NCBI GenBank assembly: GCA_033816765.1
Contig: CM066289.1
Span: 4,278,001 to 4,342,000, forward strand
Direction: 5' to 3'
Origin: Nothopassalora personata
Lineage: Eukaryota > Ascomycota > Dothideomycetes > Mycosphaerellales > Mycosphaerellaceae
DNA length: 64,000 nucleotides
The position numbers were made by a program, and so were the translations under genes. A model generated the notes under the pieces. The model did no database searches. It worked only from the letters and a program-made list of their open reading frames with translations, and was not told where the DNA came from. The stretch's first letter is position 1; each line of letters begins with the position of its first letter. This document shows positions 19,796 through 31,335 of the stretch, piece after piece.

Positions 19796-21270
19796 GATAT
19801 TGGAAACTCCGTAGCTAGGCTTACGCCGCCTCGAGGCACTTTGGATACCAGAAATCCATTCATAGCACCTCCATGGCGACACGCTTCTCAGCTGAGATCG
19901 ATTTGTGGTTCGGGCACGGCAGAGCAAGTACGTACTGTCTCCACTGCTTCAGGAACGCAAACGTGGTTTGTGGATCGGGTCCACAATGCATGAACACGAC
20001 AGTCTTGGCTCATCTATGACTTTTCCCAGCTACCAGGTAGATATATATTGCATGTGTATACCGAAAAGTCTCGAGAACTGCGACCCTCTCCCTGCTCGTC
20101 TACCTTGACCTTACCCTTTCCTTCCAAGAAGCAGGAGAAAATGCATAGCCAATAGTACCCATGGAATATCCATAGCCAAACGATCCGAAGCCTAGCGAGC
20201 TACGGCATATTCCTGCGACAGCTCAACCGACCGCCTCATGAACGCCTCACGCTGAAGCATCAGAGAGACGCGGGCGGCTGCCGTGATGGATGCCACAGCA
20301 TCCGCCTCGTCCGTACAATGGCATTGAATCCGGCAAATGCCCCGTGCTGTGTGAAGTTAATGGGACCGGTCGTGTTGAAACAACGACTCGATGCTTTAGC
20401 TGTACTTCGTTTGTTATTGGATCGCGGTACTGCAAGCCATGCAGCTCATGCATGACCACATGCTTCCTAGCTCTGGCAGAACGTGCAGGACTTGCGCAAG
20501 ACCGCATTGTGCTTCGCCCCTTGGCCCCTCTCATGTCCGTTGCCAAAAAATCACGTAGAGCCATCATTCTCGCTACACGCCGTAAGCAGGACACGACAAG
20601 TAGCACATTGCAAACACAGAGAGCAATGTCTATCTGCCGACACACGTGATAGTTCTACTGACGTCTGCGCCAAGCAAGTGGGAGGCTTCTGGAAACGATC
20701 GTTAGCGACACCGACGGCTGGTGTGCCTCTCCGACTGGCAGAGGACTTCGTTCGCGACACTGGAGCTCACTCATCACACAACATCGTGTGTTTCGCGCGT
20801 CTCAGCCACGTCCTCCTCCTCCCTCTCACCTTGTACATTCACCTTGGTCGCTCCTTCAACACAAACGATAGGACGGCGGCGACGGCGACGCCCATACACG
20901 GCGGCGGCAACGACTAATACCCATCAACGACCCGCCGGCCACCCGCACCTTTCACGTCCAGCAACAGCTGCAGCCATCCGCTCAGCACTCGACGGCCCAC
21001 CTTTCACGACAGCCGCCAACGTGCAACGATCCGAGCGCCATCGACAGCACAGGCGCGAGCACCCACCACCATTTGTAATGTCATAACGACTTGTACGCAG
21101 ACCTTCGAACGCCAGACGCAGGCAGGTGACGAGAAGAACGGGTACTGGTTACTGGTCTATATTGGGCACATTCACCTCGACCGACCGCCGTAGCGCAACA
21201 CCAGCATATTAGCAGCGTACGCTTTGTTTGCTACATGCTACCTTTCTGTAATATACGACGATAGCTGCCC
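19796..21270. other. Intergenic/leader of the 1244-residue gene
   Basis: No gene is recognised. From about 20750 the DNA becomes CT- and CGG-rich (for example GGCGGCGACGGCGACG at 20873-20890), as is common in the promoter and long leader of fungal regulatory genes. Several short upstream ORFs are present. A TATA-like TATATATTG lies at about 20041-20050. Confidence 0.4.
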
Positions 21271-24200
21271 GTGGGCATGGATCCGCCAGCGTCGAACTCC
21301 GTCGCATCAACAGTTCGGCAATTCATACAAGACACCCAAGCCATTCAAGCTCGCGACAGTCACGATACGGCTCGTGTCCAGATCATCGCAGCAACTGTGA
21401 ATGCATCGATACCAACCTCAAGCCTAGATACGACGAATGATATAGATGAGGGCGCCTCGCCCGTAATGAACAATAACGATAACGATACGAATGACACCAG
21501 CACAACACCGCAGTTACAGCAACATCAATTGGTGCACCAAAGCTCCGGTCTTCCACCCACTCCACCAACGATGGCGAATAGCGATGTTGTGGAGTCGCAG
21601 CCAGAGCGTGTTATCAGTTCTGCACCGTTGTTCGCAGATCGCGTTAGAAATGCGCACCAGTCGCACCAGTCAGGTCTGAGCACCCCGGTCAACAATCTTG
21701 ACAACCACAGCCCGCCGACTCCAGAAGCTTCACCACGTCGCAAGGAGAATCTTGCGGCTCCTCGACAACTTGTGGCACACTCTGCAAGCTCCTACGAAGA
21801 CTCCTTTAAGACTGCCAACGAAGTCTTTAGCGCGAACGGCAGCACTAGTCGTGTGCACTCGCCAGCTGAAGACTTCTCCACTCAGCAGTCACAGACATGG
21901 TGGGAGCGCACGAACCCAGTACGCTATGGAGCAATTGGTCTCGGTCTTGGAGTCTCGCCAGGCTACGGGTCAGAGAGCTTGCGCCGCTCGACGGAGCCAC
22001 CGGAGCCATTTCCAGACTTCGACCAGAATCTGATAGCGGCCAATGGCAACTCGGGCTGGCTGAATACCATCAATCCCAATTTGATTGAGGCAGCGCTGCG
22101 ACCGGTGCGATCTCCTGAGCCATCACCGCTACCTGCGTCTACGAGGAAGAGCCGGTTCTCGTCGAAGAGAGAGGTGTGGGATAACGTGGATACATTCTCT
22201 GGAAATGCGAAAAGCGACGACTCTCCGGATGATTATGACCCCTCCCTCGCGCCGTATTTGGCTGCTTACGATGAAGCATCAGCAGCAGCGAAGCGCGAAC
22301 CTGTCAAGCGGCGGCCATTCCACGACGCGCCGCATCCCACGGGCAACAGGAAGCTCCAAGTCTCTCAAGAAGCTCATCGTGACTTCGAGGACTCTGATCG
22401 TGGCGAAGTGCGTGTGAAGAACTATCAGATGGAGTCGGATAGTGACCGGGACAGAACTCGCCCGAGCAGCTCCGATGGACCGCCATCTCCTTCGTGGCGA
22501 AAGCCGCTGCACCATCAAGCAGCATTACACAAGCTGCGGAAGCCAATTCAGCCAGGAGATGATCTCAAGCGACCGGACGAGGCTCTTCTGTACAGTTCCT
22601 CGGTTCCGTGGAAGCGTGCGAAAATGGAGGAGGCAAAGCCGAAGCGTGAGGAGCCACGGCAGTCAATACCGCCGAGACGTGAGATGGACAGCGAGGTTTT
22701 GAGAACTGGAAACGTTTTGCCGATGAGGACTGCCGTGCTGCGCGAAGATATCACTTCCGAGCAGAGCCAGGAGGGCATCATCGAGGATCCAGAGACACCG
22801 GGGAATGAGCGCGAGTACGATATGCCAGATCGTTGGAATTCACTGCCTAAGCTACGAGACTTCCGCCCTTCGGATGCGCCCGCTGATGTCCCATCGCCGC
22901 CGACCTCAGCAGAGACACCCGGTCTTGGGGCACGAGTGTTGCGCGAGCTCACACCGTCTGTACCACCAGCCGATGTTGAATCCCCACCCGATACAGCAGC
23001 CAAGGAGTCGCTTGTCAGTAATAACCAAGTCTACAAGGTGATCCAGGAGAACAACGCAAAGCGCCACCGCGTCGCTAGCGAAGGCAACTCTGTGCAGGCA
23101 AAGTTGGTGTTTCCGGTAGAGCAGGAGAGGCGGAAGCTGCGACACTCGTCCAAGTGCGAGTCACTGCGCGCCGGCATCAGCATCGCAGACTTCAGCAGGC
23201 CGAACAGCCAGGACATTATGCACACGCCGACGCTGGGACACAAGCGAGGCATGGAGTCTACAGGCAGTAAGGAGGCCATGGCCGCGCCAGAGCACCTCGA
23301 ATGCCGCGTTCACACTGAGCCAATCAAGTTCGATTATACCTCCTCTGCTGCCAATGGTATTACAGAGCATCCCAGGAAGATCTCGACAATGCCGCGCGAA
23401 ATCAATGTCGGTACCATCAAGGCACCGAAACTGAGGCGCACTCTTCGTGACCAGACTCTTGACAGGAACAGTGTTAGCTTCGACTTGTCTGCTCAGGAAG
23501 GAGCAGTCCCAGAGGCAACCCGATCTCCCAAGCTACGGAGATCTTCTAGAGTGGAGCGCCTGGACAAGAATATCGAAGTGCGGCGCACAAGCTTGTACGG
23601 CGAACCTGACATGACGACAGAGGTGAAGTCTCCGGAGCTTCGCAGGTTCTCGAAAGAGCTGCACCTCGAGAACAACCAAGAAGTGCGCAGGACCAGCCTT
23701 GGACGCGAGTCGCAGCTTATCTCGCACGATATGGATCTGAAGCTCGAGAGATTGGCAAGCGATTTGACCAATTCCGGACGAGAGATGCCTGACAGGTGCT
23801 CGACCAAGGACCGTCGCACTTCCTCTGAGTCCAAGAATCCTACTTCACCACGTCGCAAGAGCTTCGACCCTCGTCTCTTAAACCCAATCGGTACACCTTT
23901 GTCGACAAGTCTTTCAGAGCGCACTGCACTTACGGAAGCGGAATACGGCTTGGCTAGAGGCGTGGCGATCACTCAGCACAACAACGACAGTCTGCTGCTC
24001 ATCCATGAACGCTCGCACTCTCACGATCCCGACTTACCACTTCCGTCTACTGAGCTCCCGTCTACTGAGCTCCCGTCTACTGAGCTCCCGTCTACTGAGC
24101 TCCCGTCTACTGAACTCCCGTCTACTGAACTCCCGTCTACTGAGCACCCGTATACTAAGTTCCCGTCTATCGACGACGACTATGACACTCAGGCAGGCGC

Positions 24201-25005
24201 ACAGCGACCAACTTTCCAGGCTTTCGTGGAGTCGCCACGCCTCTCTTCGAACGATATCATAGGTCTGTCCAACCATCACGTTGACAGCCCGCTCACGAAC
24301 CCGAGAGCTGCCCCGATTCCGCCAGTCATCCAGTTTCAACCACCCACTCCTAGCGATGAACTAGATCGCAGCCTCTCGAACACGTCGCAGCAGCAAAAGC
24401 CAAGCTTGCAGAGAACCCCCAGCTGGTCCCAGAGGGCGAGACAGTTCGGCTCGAACTTGGTCCAACCACTTCCATTCGGCCGTACAGGAAGCCTCCACAG
24501 ACCAAGACGTGTTGCCACCGAGCCGCAACAGCGACCTCACTCGGAGCACCTCTCCCCAAGCTGGATACCACGAGGCATGACCGATATGCAATCCGATAGC
24601 GAAGACGAATCGGGTGAAGACCCGTGGCTCCCATCCGGCGGCGACACCTCCGACGTTGGAGAGAAACGCACATCCTTCCTACCACGCAACATGAGCGTTC
24701 GCATGCCTGGCTTCCGCGGAACTGGCGGGTTCTTGCAAGGCAATTCTCTTGGCTTGGACCGTCACGGCACGAACAATCGACGTCATTACGTTTCGCCGCG
24801 TGCCAGCACGGACTCGTTGGGGCGTGCTGTGCAGCGCCGTCGCAGACGCAGCTTCGCTGTGCCTTTCGGTGGAGGCAGGAGGGTGGAGTATGTTGGCTTG
24901 ACTGGACTCTGGCGAAAGAAGGAGGAGCGTGCTGCTCAGAGGCGCCGCCAGGAGCTAAGGGAGAGTATTGGGACTAGGTTGTATCAACCGGAGCGTGTCG
25001 TGTAG
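21271..25005 (+). CDS. Large, largely disordered hypothetical protein with tandem PSTEL repeats
   Basis: One uninterrupted frame of 1244 residues; an ATG six bases later (MDPPAS) is equally good. Nearly all of it is Ser/Pro/Glu/Arg-rich and predicted disordered. Three imperfect copies of a roughly 40-residue unit lie at about residues 715-820 (PKLRRTLRDQTLDRN, PKLRRSSRVERLDKN, PELRRFSKELHLENN, the later two each followed by EVRRTSL). PSTEL repeats follow at about 925-964. The C-terminal 80 residues are more ordered and basic (RRRRRSFAVPFGGGRRVEYVG and LTGLWRKKEERAAQRRRQEL), perhaps the conserved, membrane- or nucleic-acid-binding part. RRxS sites suggest regulation by basophilic kinases. No known family is recognised; the length and open frame make it a secure gene. 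Confidence 0.85.
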   Translation: MGMDPPASNSVASTVRQFIQDTQAIQARDSHDTARVQIIAATVNASIPTSSLDTTNDIDEGASPVMNNNDNDTNDTSTTPQLQQHQLVHQSSGLPPTPPTMANSDVVESQPERVISSAPLFADRVRNAHQSHQSGLSTPVNNLDNHSPPTPEASPRRKENLAAPRQLVAHSASSYEDSFKTANEVFSANGSTSRVHSPAEDFSTQQSQTWWERTNPVRYGAIGLGLGVSPGYGSESLRRSTEPPEPFPDFDQNLIAANGNSGWLNTINPNLIEAALRPVRSPEPSPLPASTRKSRFSSKREVWDNVDTFSGNAKSDDSPDDYDPSLAPYLAAYDEASAAAKREPVKRRPFHDAPHPTGNRKLQVSQEAHRDFEDSDRGEVRVKNYQMESDSDRDRTRPSSSDGPPSPSWRKPLHHQAALHKLRKPIQPGDDLKRPDEALLYSSSVPWKRAKMEEAKPKREEPRQSIPPRREMDSEVLRTGNVLPMRTAVLREDITSEQSQEGIIEDPETPGNEREYDMPDRWNSLPKLRDFRPSDAPADVPSPPTSAETPGLGARVLRELTPSVPPADVESPPDTAAKESLVSNNQVYKVIQENNAKRHRVASEGNSVQAKLVFPVEQERRKLRHSSKCESLRAGISIADFSRPNSQDIMHTPTLGHKRGMESTGSKEAMAAPEHLECRVHTEPIKFDYTSSAANGITEHPRKISTMPREINVGTIKAPKLRRTLRDQTLDRNSVSFDLSAQEGAVPEATRSPKLRRSSRVERLDKNIEVRRTSLYGEPDMTTEVKSPELRRFSKELHLENNQEVRRTSLGRESQLISHDMDLKLERLASDLTNSGREMPDRCSTKDRRTSSESKNPTSPRRKSFDPRLLNPIGTPLSTSLSERTALTEAEYGLARGVAITQHNNDSLLLIHERSHSHDPDLPLPSTELPSTELPSTELPSTELPSTELPSTELPSTEHPYTKFPSIDDDYDTQAGAQRPTFQAFVESPRLSSNDIIGLSNHHVDSPLTNPRAAPIPPVIQFQPPTPSDELDRSLSNTSQQQKPSLQRTPSWSQRARQFGSNLVQPLPFGRTGSLHRPRRVATEPQQRPHSEHLSPSWIPRGMTDMQSDSEDESGEDPWLPSGGDTSDVGEKRTSFLPRNMSVRMPGFRGTGGFLQGNSLGLDRHGTNNRRHYVSPRASTDSLGRAVQRRRRRSFAVPFGGGRRVEYVGLTGLWRKKEERAAQRRRQELRESIGTRLYQPERVV
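24043..24162 (+). repeat. 15-bp tandem repeat, 8 units, coding for PSTEL
   Basis: CCGTCTACTGAGCTC repeats in frame; the first four units are identical, two have one change (GAACTC), and the last two are diverged. Each adds Pro-Ser-Thr-Glu-Leu to the disordered protein. The near identity of units points to recent expansion. Confidence 0.95.
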
Positions 25006-28000
25006 TGCTTTCCGCGCGGAGCATTGGGTCTGTGAGAAAGGGATGGGTGCTGTGCATAGCATGACGCGATGATTGATGTTTTGATTCTTGAAGCGTTTGT
25101 TCAGTCGAGCGTCCCGTAGGGGCTCGCTACGTAGTAATGGCCTGATGCCTGAATGCACATTGTACAATAGATGATTCATGGAAACGTCTTCTAGCATCAG
25201 GCGCCTTTCCTAAGCGCTCCTGGATTCACGACTTGTACCTCTGGCAAATTCCACGCTTTTGGACTTGAACACCTCTGACTCGAGCCCATTACTCGCAGGC
25301 GGTACCGGTCGCTGCATGAGGTGCCGTGTCATGATCGCTTCATGCTGTGGCGCATATCTGATTGCACTACATGACGAGGGCACGATGTGGCCTCTGAGTA
25401 TGTCGAGCTTGGCGCTCGCTCTCGAGCGATGGCAGATTCCGGTCACATCCGCCATCGCATCCGAATCTGGCATGAGGCAGCAGGTGCGTGTTGGAGGAAG
25501 CTTCGCGACTACTGCATTGGCAGCCCAGCAGGACCTTTCTTCCCCTCTTTCGCACGATTCTTGCAATGGTCATCACGGCATCCCGGGTCATGAAAGTGTT
25601 GAAGGAACCAGCCAGCCTTGTCATGGATCGAACACTGCGCTGGAACCTCCCACAATTAGCTCCGAGAGGTTTGCGCTTGCTCGGTTCGGCATCCCGACCT
25701 ATACCATCGGAGGATCCAAGGTGTTGTTGTGGAACATTCGGAAGCAATCGGTACCAAACACGCTGTTTGAACTTGGCGCTTGGGCACTTGCAGTCCGGCT
25801 TTGGGACCGTAGCGATGCTTTGGAGTTCTCCTCATTTCCCGGACAGAAAGGAAGGGTTGGTGGGGACGGAATGCCATTTTTCCCCTCGGGATGAGTGAGT
25901 CCCAGTGGCAACAAGGACAAGCTACTGGCTAAAGAAGAGGAGGATCACGCCGTCGTACTGAGCATGGACGCAAATGGCGCAAGTCACATCATCTCAGCGA
26001 CAGGCTTGTGCTTGTACCGGAGTGTGTTGCGCAATCAAACATCAACATGGTACATTTTGCGGCTAAGCGGCTGAAGCTGCTTACTGTCCACCCAAAGCAT
26101 CGCGTGTGAAGAGACCGGCTGCAGCGCTCTACTGGGCGCAGAACGGCGAGGGCCGTCACAAAAGAATCACACTGAACTTGCGCGCGACATGGAAGTGCCT
26201 CAAAGAAGCATGTTCCTGGCATCTCAGGCACAACGTGAGGTCGATATAGAGCTGTCGAAGCTCCGTAGACAGTGCGCGAACAGCTCTCCAACCGCAACGC
26301 TCCAGGTCTGTTCGCCTACTGTCCAGCCGCAACACGTGATCCAAGCGTTACACGACTGGAAACTTGCCACGATATCGATTTGATAGCGCCGAAGTCTGAC
26401 CTGACCGCATCCCATTGCGATGGCGCGCCTTCGACCGAAGAAACGACTAGCATCGTACGACAGTAGTGAAGTATTGCATCTTGTCCTCCACCTCTCTACC
26501 AGCAGTTGCATAGCCGTGGACTGATGCATCAGCGTCGTCAGTCGCCGAGACATTTATTCCCGCAGTGATATCAGTCGTTCTCTTTTAGGACTATGTTGGA
26601 CCCAAGGCCACGGGAGCATCAACGAACAATACCCCTCCCTCACTGGCCCAGGCTTAGTGTTTGGGCTGGAGACCAGCGGAAGCAATACAGCTCGCCGCTG
26701 TTCCAGCTAGATGCCGAAGCGAAACCGTCAACACCCGCTTTGCAGCTGTGAAGCGACAAGCGCTTCCTGTTTGCAGTTTCAAGGGACTGCCAGGAACATG
26801 CAGATAGCTTGACCGTCCAGGCACGGCGAGGCCGGACATCATCCACGCTCGCATAGCACAAGAAGCTTCGACTGATCACTTATGGGCGCCTCATGCTCAG
26901 CTCAAATTCTTACGATATGTCACGGCTGCCGCCCAAGCGCATCACAGGCACTACAAAGGGCGGTCAGAAAAGCACTTGCCATTGGACCTACGAGAAATAT
27001 GGTAGCTTAAAGCCTGATCAAAGTTACGTCCACAATGGTTGCACCCGTGTACAATGATCATGAGCCGAACGCTTGCTGACGATGCCCGCCTCAATGCCCG
27101 AATCTCACTGTTTGCAGTCTCAAGGGACTGACAGGAACAGACAGCAACAGGCAAGCACTTTGCTTTCTCACGCACATCGAGGTGAGACAGCACATTCACC
27201 CACGTCAATAGAAGTCGCGAGGTGACAGCAATCCCGTCCGTCATTGCTTCAGATCCTCTTCAATCCCATAACTTGTCACAAAGGTGCTCCCCACGCGCAC
27301 AGAGGCGCATGGCAAACCGCGACCAACAAGCTCTGGCTTTCCCCCCACCAGCCAAGCGTCGACCACGGTACATTTCCTACCACCTCAACAATGTCGGCGT
27401 CACCAGTGGGACCGGTGCGGAGGCCGCCAGCATGGAAAACCCGCCAGCACACTCAAACCGAAAAACCACCAACCGACCACCTCGTGATTACCAATGCCTG
27501 ATGCGCAGCTACGCTGGTGGTCGTGCGACTTGGCGCTTGTTTTTCGCCCAATCGAGACAAAGCTGCTCTACTAGCTCTGTAGCCTCGCCGGTGGAAATCT
27601 GGGACGGGTCGAACCTATACTGTGTTTGACAGCCTCATCCAAAGCAACCCGTGCACTAAGACGACATTGAAACCCGCAGAGTTGAGGAAGAAAGCAGCAG
27701 CAGCACGTCATTGATGCACGAAGGCCCAAGACGGACGTGGAGCGTTGGGCGAGGCGTAGCGCCAGAGGACAGACAGGTGGGTGTTTAGCAGAGCGGGCGA
27801 GCAAGTCGAGCCGCATGCGCAGCGTCTTCTCGCGGCACGTTGGAGTCACAAGTATCGCCGGAGCGATCCGACCATGTCAGCCAGATTTAGGGACACAGCC
27901 AGCCAGCCAATCAGCCAGTGTGCAGAAATGGCAGCTGAGGACACTTGTGACTGCGACCCTCGAAGACGCTGTGCTGTGGTGAGATATTGGTGCGCGGTGT

Positions 28001-28485
28001 CGTCGATAAGACCCTCAGCGAAATGTCGCGTCGGTCCAAGTCGTCCTGGATGCAGCAGAAAGCTATCCGCAGGCGCAGGCGGTCTCAGAACAGTGGGAAA
28101 TGGAAGAGGCAGTATAGAGTAGCAGTATTGCCATTACTTGACACGCAGTACACTAAGATACAGACACGCTCTACTAGTACCACAGGCCTTGCAACGAATC
28201 GCAATCCTGAAGTCCTAACGCCCTATCTCCATAACCCTCATGTGCGACAAAAGAAACTCGGCAAGCAAATTACAGAGCGTAGCAAAAACAGCAAAGAGTC
28301 CACCAACTCCTTTTCCCGCCCCACAAGCACAATATGAATGGCGATAGTGCCTCATATGCAAAGTTCAGGGGGTATCACAATGGAGTTCCAAAGTTATCCA
28401 GAACGCCTGACACCTGATGTGATGTACACTGGTCGCCTCGTTAGCATCAGCAGGCCATATGATGTTGATGGTGACCTACTTTCAA
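25006..28485. other. Long intergenic region without a supported gene
   Basis: Many short frames exist, none with a recognisable domain, splice pattern or start context. A 31-bp sequence is repeated at 26768 and 27109 (see separate entry). The region is flanked by the disordered protein on the left and the SANT trio on the right. Confidence 0.45.
26768..27139 (+). repeat. 31-bp direct repeat, copies 341 bp apart
   Basis: TGTTTGCAGTTTCAAGGGACTGCCAGGAACA at 26768-26798 in two halves (TGTTTGCAGTTTCAAG, GGACTGCCAGGAACA) recurs at 27109-27139 with two mismatches. On the minus strand both copies read CS-x-QSLETAN, so they may be two decayed copies of a coding exon. Confidence 0.7.
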
Positions 28486-29332
28486 TTATGCATGCTCCTC
28501 CTCGTTGAGAAGTTCGTGAATCTTGGAGACTCTACGTCCTGATTCCATAACTGAAGCGGAGTCCTGGCGGTCAGCGAAGCGTGGTCCCGCCTCCGCAGTG
28601 CGAAACGGAAGCGGCGAGCTGAAGCTTGAAAGTTGACGGTCGGCATGGTGAGCAGCGCCCGCAAGGATGCTTAGACGGTCGATGCCATATGCCGAAGGCT
28701 GATACGGCGGCTGCGGCGGCGGCTGATACGGGACACCCTGCCAGTAAGTCATCGGTGCCCGCTCTTGGCTGGTGAATTGCGCTTGGACATCCGCTTGAAG
28801 GTCTCGCAGACGTGGCAATACCGGAGTGAATGTCGAGGCCTCAGCGCCAGGCTGGAATGGAGGCAGTGGAAGTTGAGGCTCGGCTGGCCCTGGCACCAAT
28901 TTACGTGGAGCTTGAGGCGGAGAGGCGGACTTCAGCTTCGCCTTGCCCTTGGCCGACCGGCGGCCTGACTTTGCGGACGGCTGGCCAGCGAGTCCTGCTG
29001 CCTCCTTCCTCTGCTTCCTGATCTGGTTCATGCGCAGACGGCATGCTAGTGGTGTCTTGCCGATGATCTTGGCGATCTGCTTCCATGGCATGCACTTGGG
29101 CGGATGGCGAAGGTCGATGATCTTCGCGTTCTACACAAGATGTCAGTGACGGCGATGTGTGGTCGCAAATTTGACTTACCTCTGCGTCAGTCCATCGCTC
29201 ACCAGCGCGTTTGCGCTCCTTCTTGATATCTTGTGCACTCCATCCCGTGAAGTCAGGGCCTGGTGAGGGTGCGCGGCCTGCATCAGCCGGGTTCTTGTAG
29301 TGCGCGAGTGGGTCCTGCGCGTGCGAGTCCAT
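28486..29332 (-). CDS. SANT/Myb-like DNA-binding protein (copy 1 of 3)
   Basis: Probable nuclear DNA-binding regulator. Two exons on the minus strand (29332-29180 and 29130-28486) flank a 49-bp intron (GTAAGT...GTAG) and give 265 residues. The splice falls inside the SANT/Myb helix bundle: ERWTDAE joins NAKIIDLRHPP, followed by MPWKQIAKIIGKTPLACRLR and MNQIRKQRKE. A basic SAKSGRRSAKGKAKLK stretch may be a nuclear signal, followed by a Pro/Gln-rich tail (YQPPPQPPYQPSAYG) that could be an activation region. Family size and layout match fungal-only SANT proteins. Two further SANT genes follow on the same strand. Confidence 0.85.
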
Positions 29333-31335
29333 GTTGTTTGAGCGATCAAGGTCAGAGAAATGTCAGCTATAATACAGTTCGATTGGTATTGCAGACTGAT
29401 GATATCGAAGCTTGGTTAGCTTGGTTTGTGTTGTTCGTTGGAGAGCAGGAGAAGCTTGCGCGCGCAACTTATGCATTTGTAGTTTTTGCACACTTGCTGT
29501 ACACATTCCCAGACTAGCTTAGTACTGTTTTGAGGGCAATCGTACTTTCCCGACGTTCCAGGTACCACTGACTGAGCTTGACCCAACTGTGCGGTACACA
29601 GCTCAGCAGTTTCGACCTTGTCATCGCAATGCATCTCCACCCACCAGCAACCCGCGCACGTTGCTCACGCACATAATTTTCCAGGTCAGGCATTCGCTGC
29701 ATCCAGTGGTATAGCCGCTTTGACTCGGTCAGAGAGATCCATCTTCGACGGTTGTCCCAACAAATGTGCGGCGGCTTGCCGATGTCCTTCCTCAAGCTTC
29801 CGCCTCAAGCCCCGCGTGAGGTTTGCAGACCGGGAATTCAAAGCGTTGACGGGAGTGTGCACCTGGCTCGCGGTAGGTTTCGTGCCATCTTGTAGTCCCC
29901 AAAGCCACTTGCAGGACAAAACAGACCAGGAACAACACCCCTGTCGCATCGCGGTTGTTCTGTCCGCCCAGCGCCATGACATAGTTTGCATTATGTCATA
30001 TGCACCTCACGAGGATGCTCATGTTCCGTTTTGGGGTTTGCCCAACGACATCGAATGAGGACTGAGGAGACCGTCAACAGGAAGCTGTTGATAGGTAGAA
30101 ATCGCCATCTCCCGATCGGGCAGGCGACTCCATGGTCGTCAACACTGGCTCAACACATCACCCACGATTAACGTGAAGGGACGACTGCACAATACATGCA
30201 GCAAGGATAAAAACCTACCATGGGGAAGTAGGAGGGAGTGTAGCATCACGAAGTGAAGTCGCAGCCAGGTCCGACGTGCACGTGCAAGTCTCAGCCGCTC
30301 TCGGCGGAAGCCGAAGTGTCACATCCTCCGAAAAGCCGGGGGAAGAGAGCCGACTCGGCAACAAACAAGCCGGAACTTCTTTCATCTTTCATCTCAGCTA
30401 CATGTACCGATCGACAATGCTCAACAGATCATCTCACGTCGAGACACACGATACCCTCACCGCCGCGCATGCAACCCCTCGCTCGGTCCCCATCCTCACC
30501 CCTCACAGCCGCGTGAAGCGGACCTCCCACCGATCAGCGGTGTTTGATCAGCACCGATTGCCACAATCGTAGGGCCCAAAATTCTGCACCTAACAATAGT
30601 CTGCGACAGTGGCAAAGACACCCTTGCCTCTCACCTCGGGCAGGACTCTCCCCAGGCACAATGCATGCACTCCGCCACAGGTCGTCTCAGGCTCAAAGCT
30701 GGAGATCTACAGACCAAAAACTGCGAGCGCCGTGTGCAAGGAACCTCACGTAGGGTCGGGTAGTGCGTGGCATACCTTAAGCCAACGGAGCTGACGTACG
30801 TTGTAATCTCATTCAGACCTATTGTGGCAGATTTCAAAGCAGCTGTGTCCAAGGTATGGCATGGCATGGCATGGCATGTTCGTCTAAATTTTTTGCCCAA
30901 TCCGCCGTGAAAGTCCTTGGGGGAAAACTTGGGTACAGTGCTGTGCGCAGGAGCGAAGTCTGTCACATTCGCAGTGTTATTGTAGAGCGAGTGAAGACAT
31001 CTCTGCACGAATGGTTCTTTACGGTATTAGAAACCATCTCATTGATGGATATGTGCGACGGAAATAAATAATCGCTCTTATACAAACAGATTCGCAAGGT
31101 CGCAGGCAAACCTGCGTGGTATCACTAAGTTCCTCTTCTCCTGTTATTACCATTTCAGATTCGTGAGCTACGTGGCCAGCACGTAGTAGTCGTAGTAGTT
31201 GACCAGTCGTGCGACAAAGATGCCAGCATTATGCACCATCCGCGAAATTCCTCCCATAATAATGCCCGTTCCCATCAATATCCCGCCAACTCCGTGCTAA
31301 TGTGCAGTGAATGCGAGAGAACAGAGGTAGTAAGC
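29333..31335. other. Intergenic, no supported gene; (ATGGC)n at 30856-30878
   Basis: This is the spacer between SANT copies 1 and 2. A five-base ATGGC repeat (4.6 units) lies at 30856-30878. No domain is seen in any frame. Confidence 0.45.

Noticed and set aside
20870..20895. GGCGGCGACGGCGACG run as a trinucleotide repeat gene
   Set aside because: Too short and out of any supported frame; treated as a GC-rich leader.
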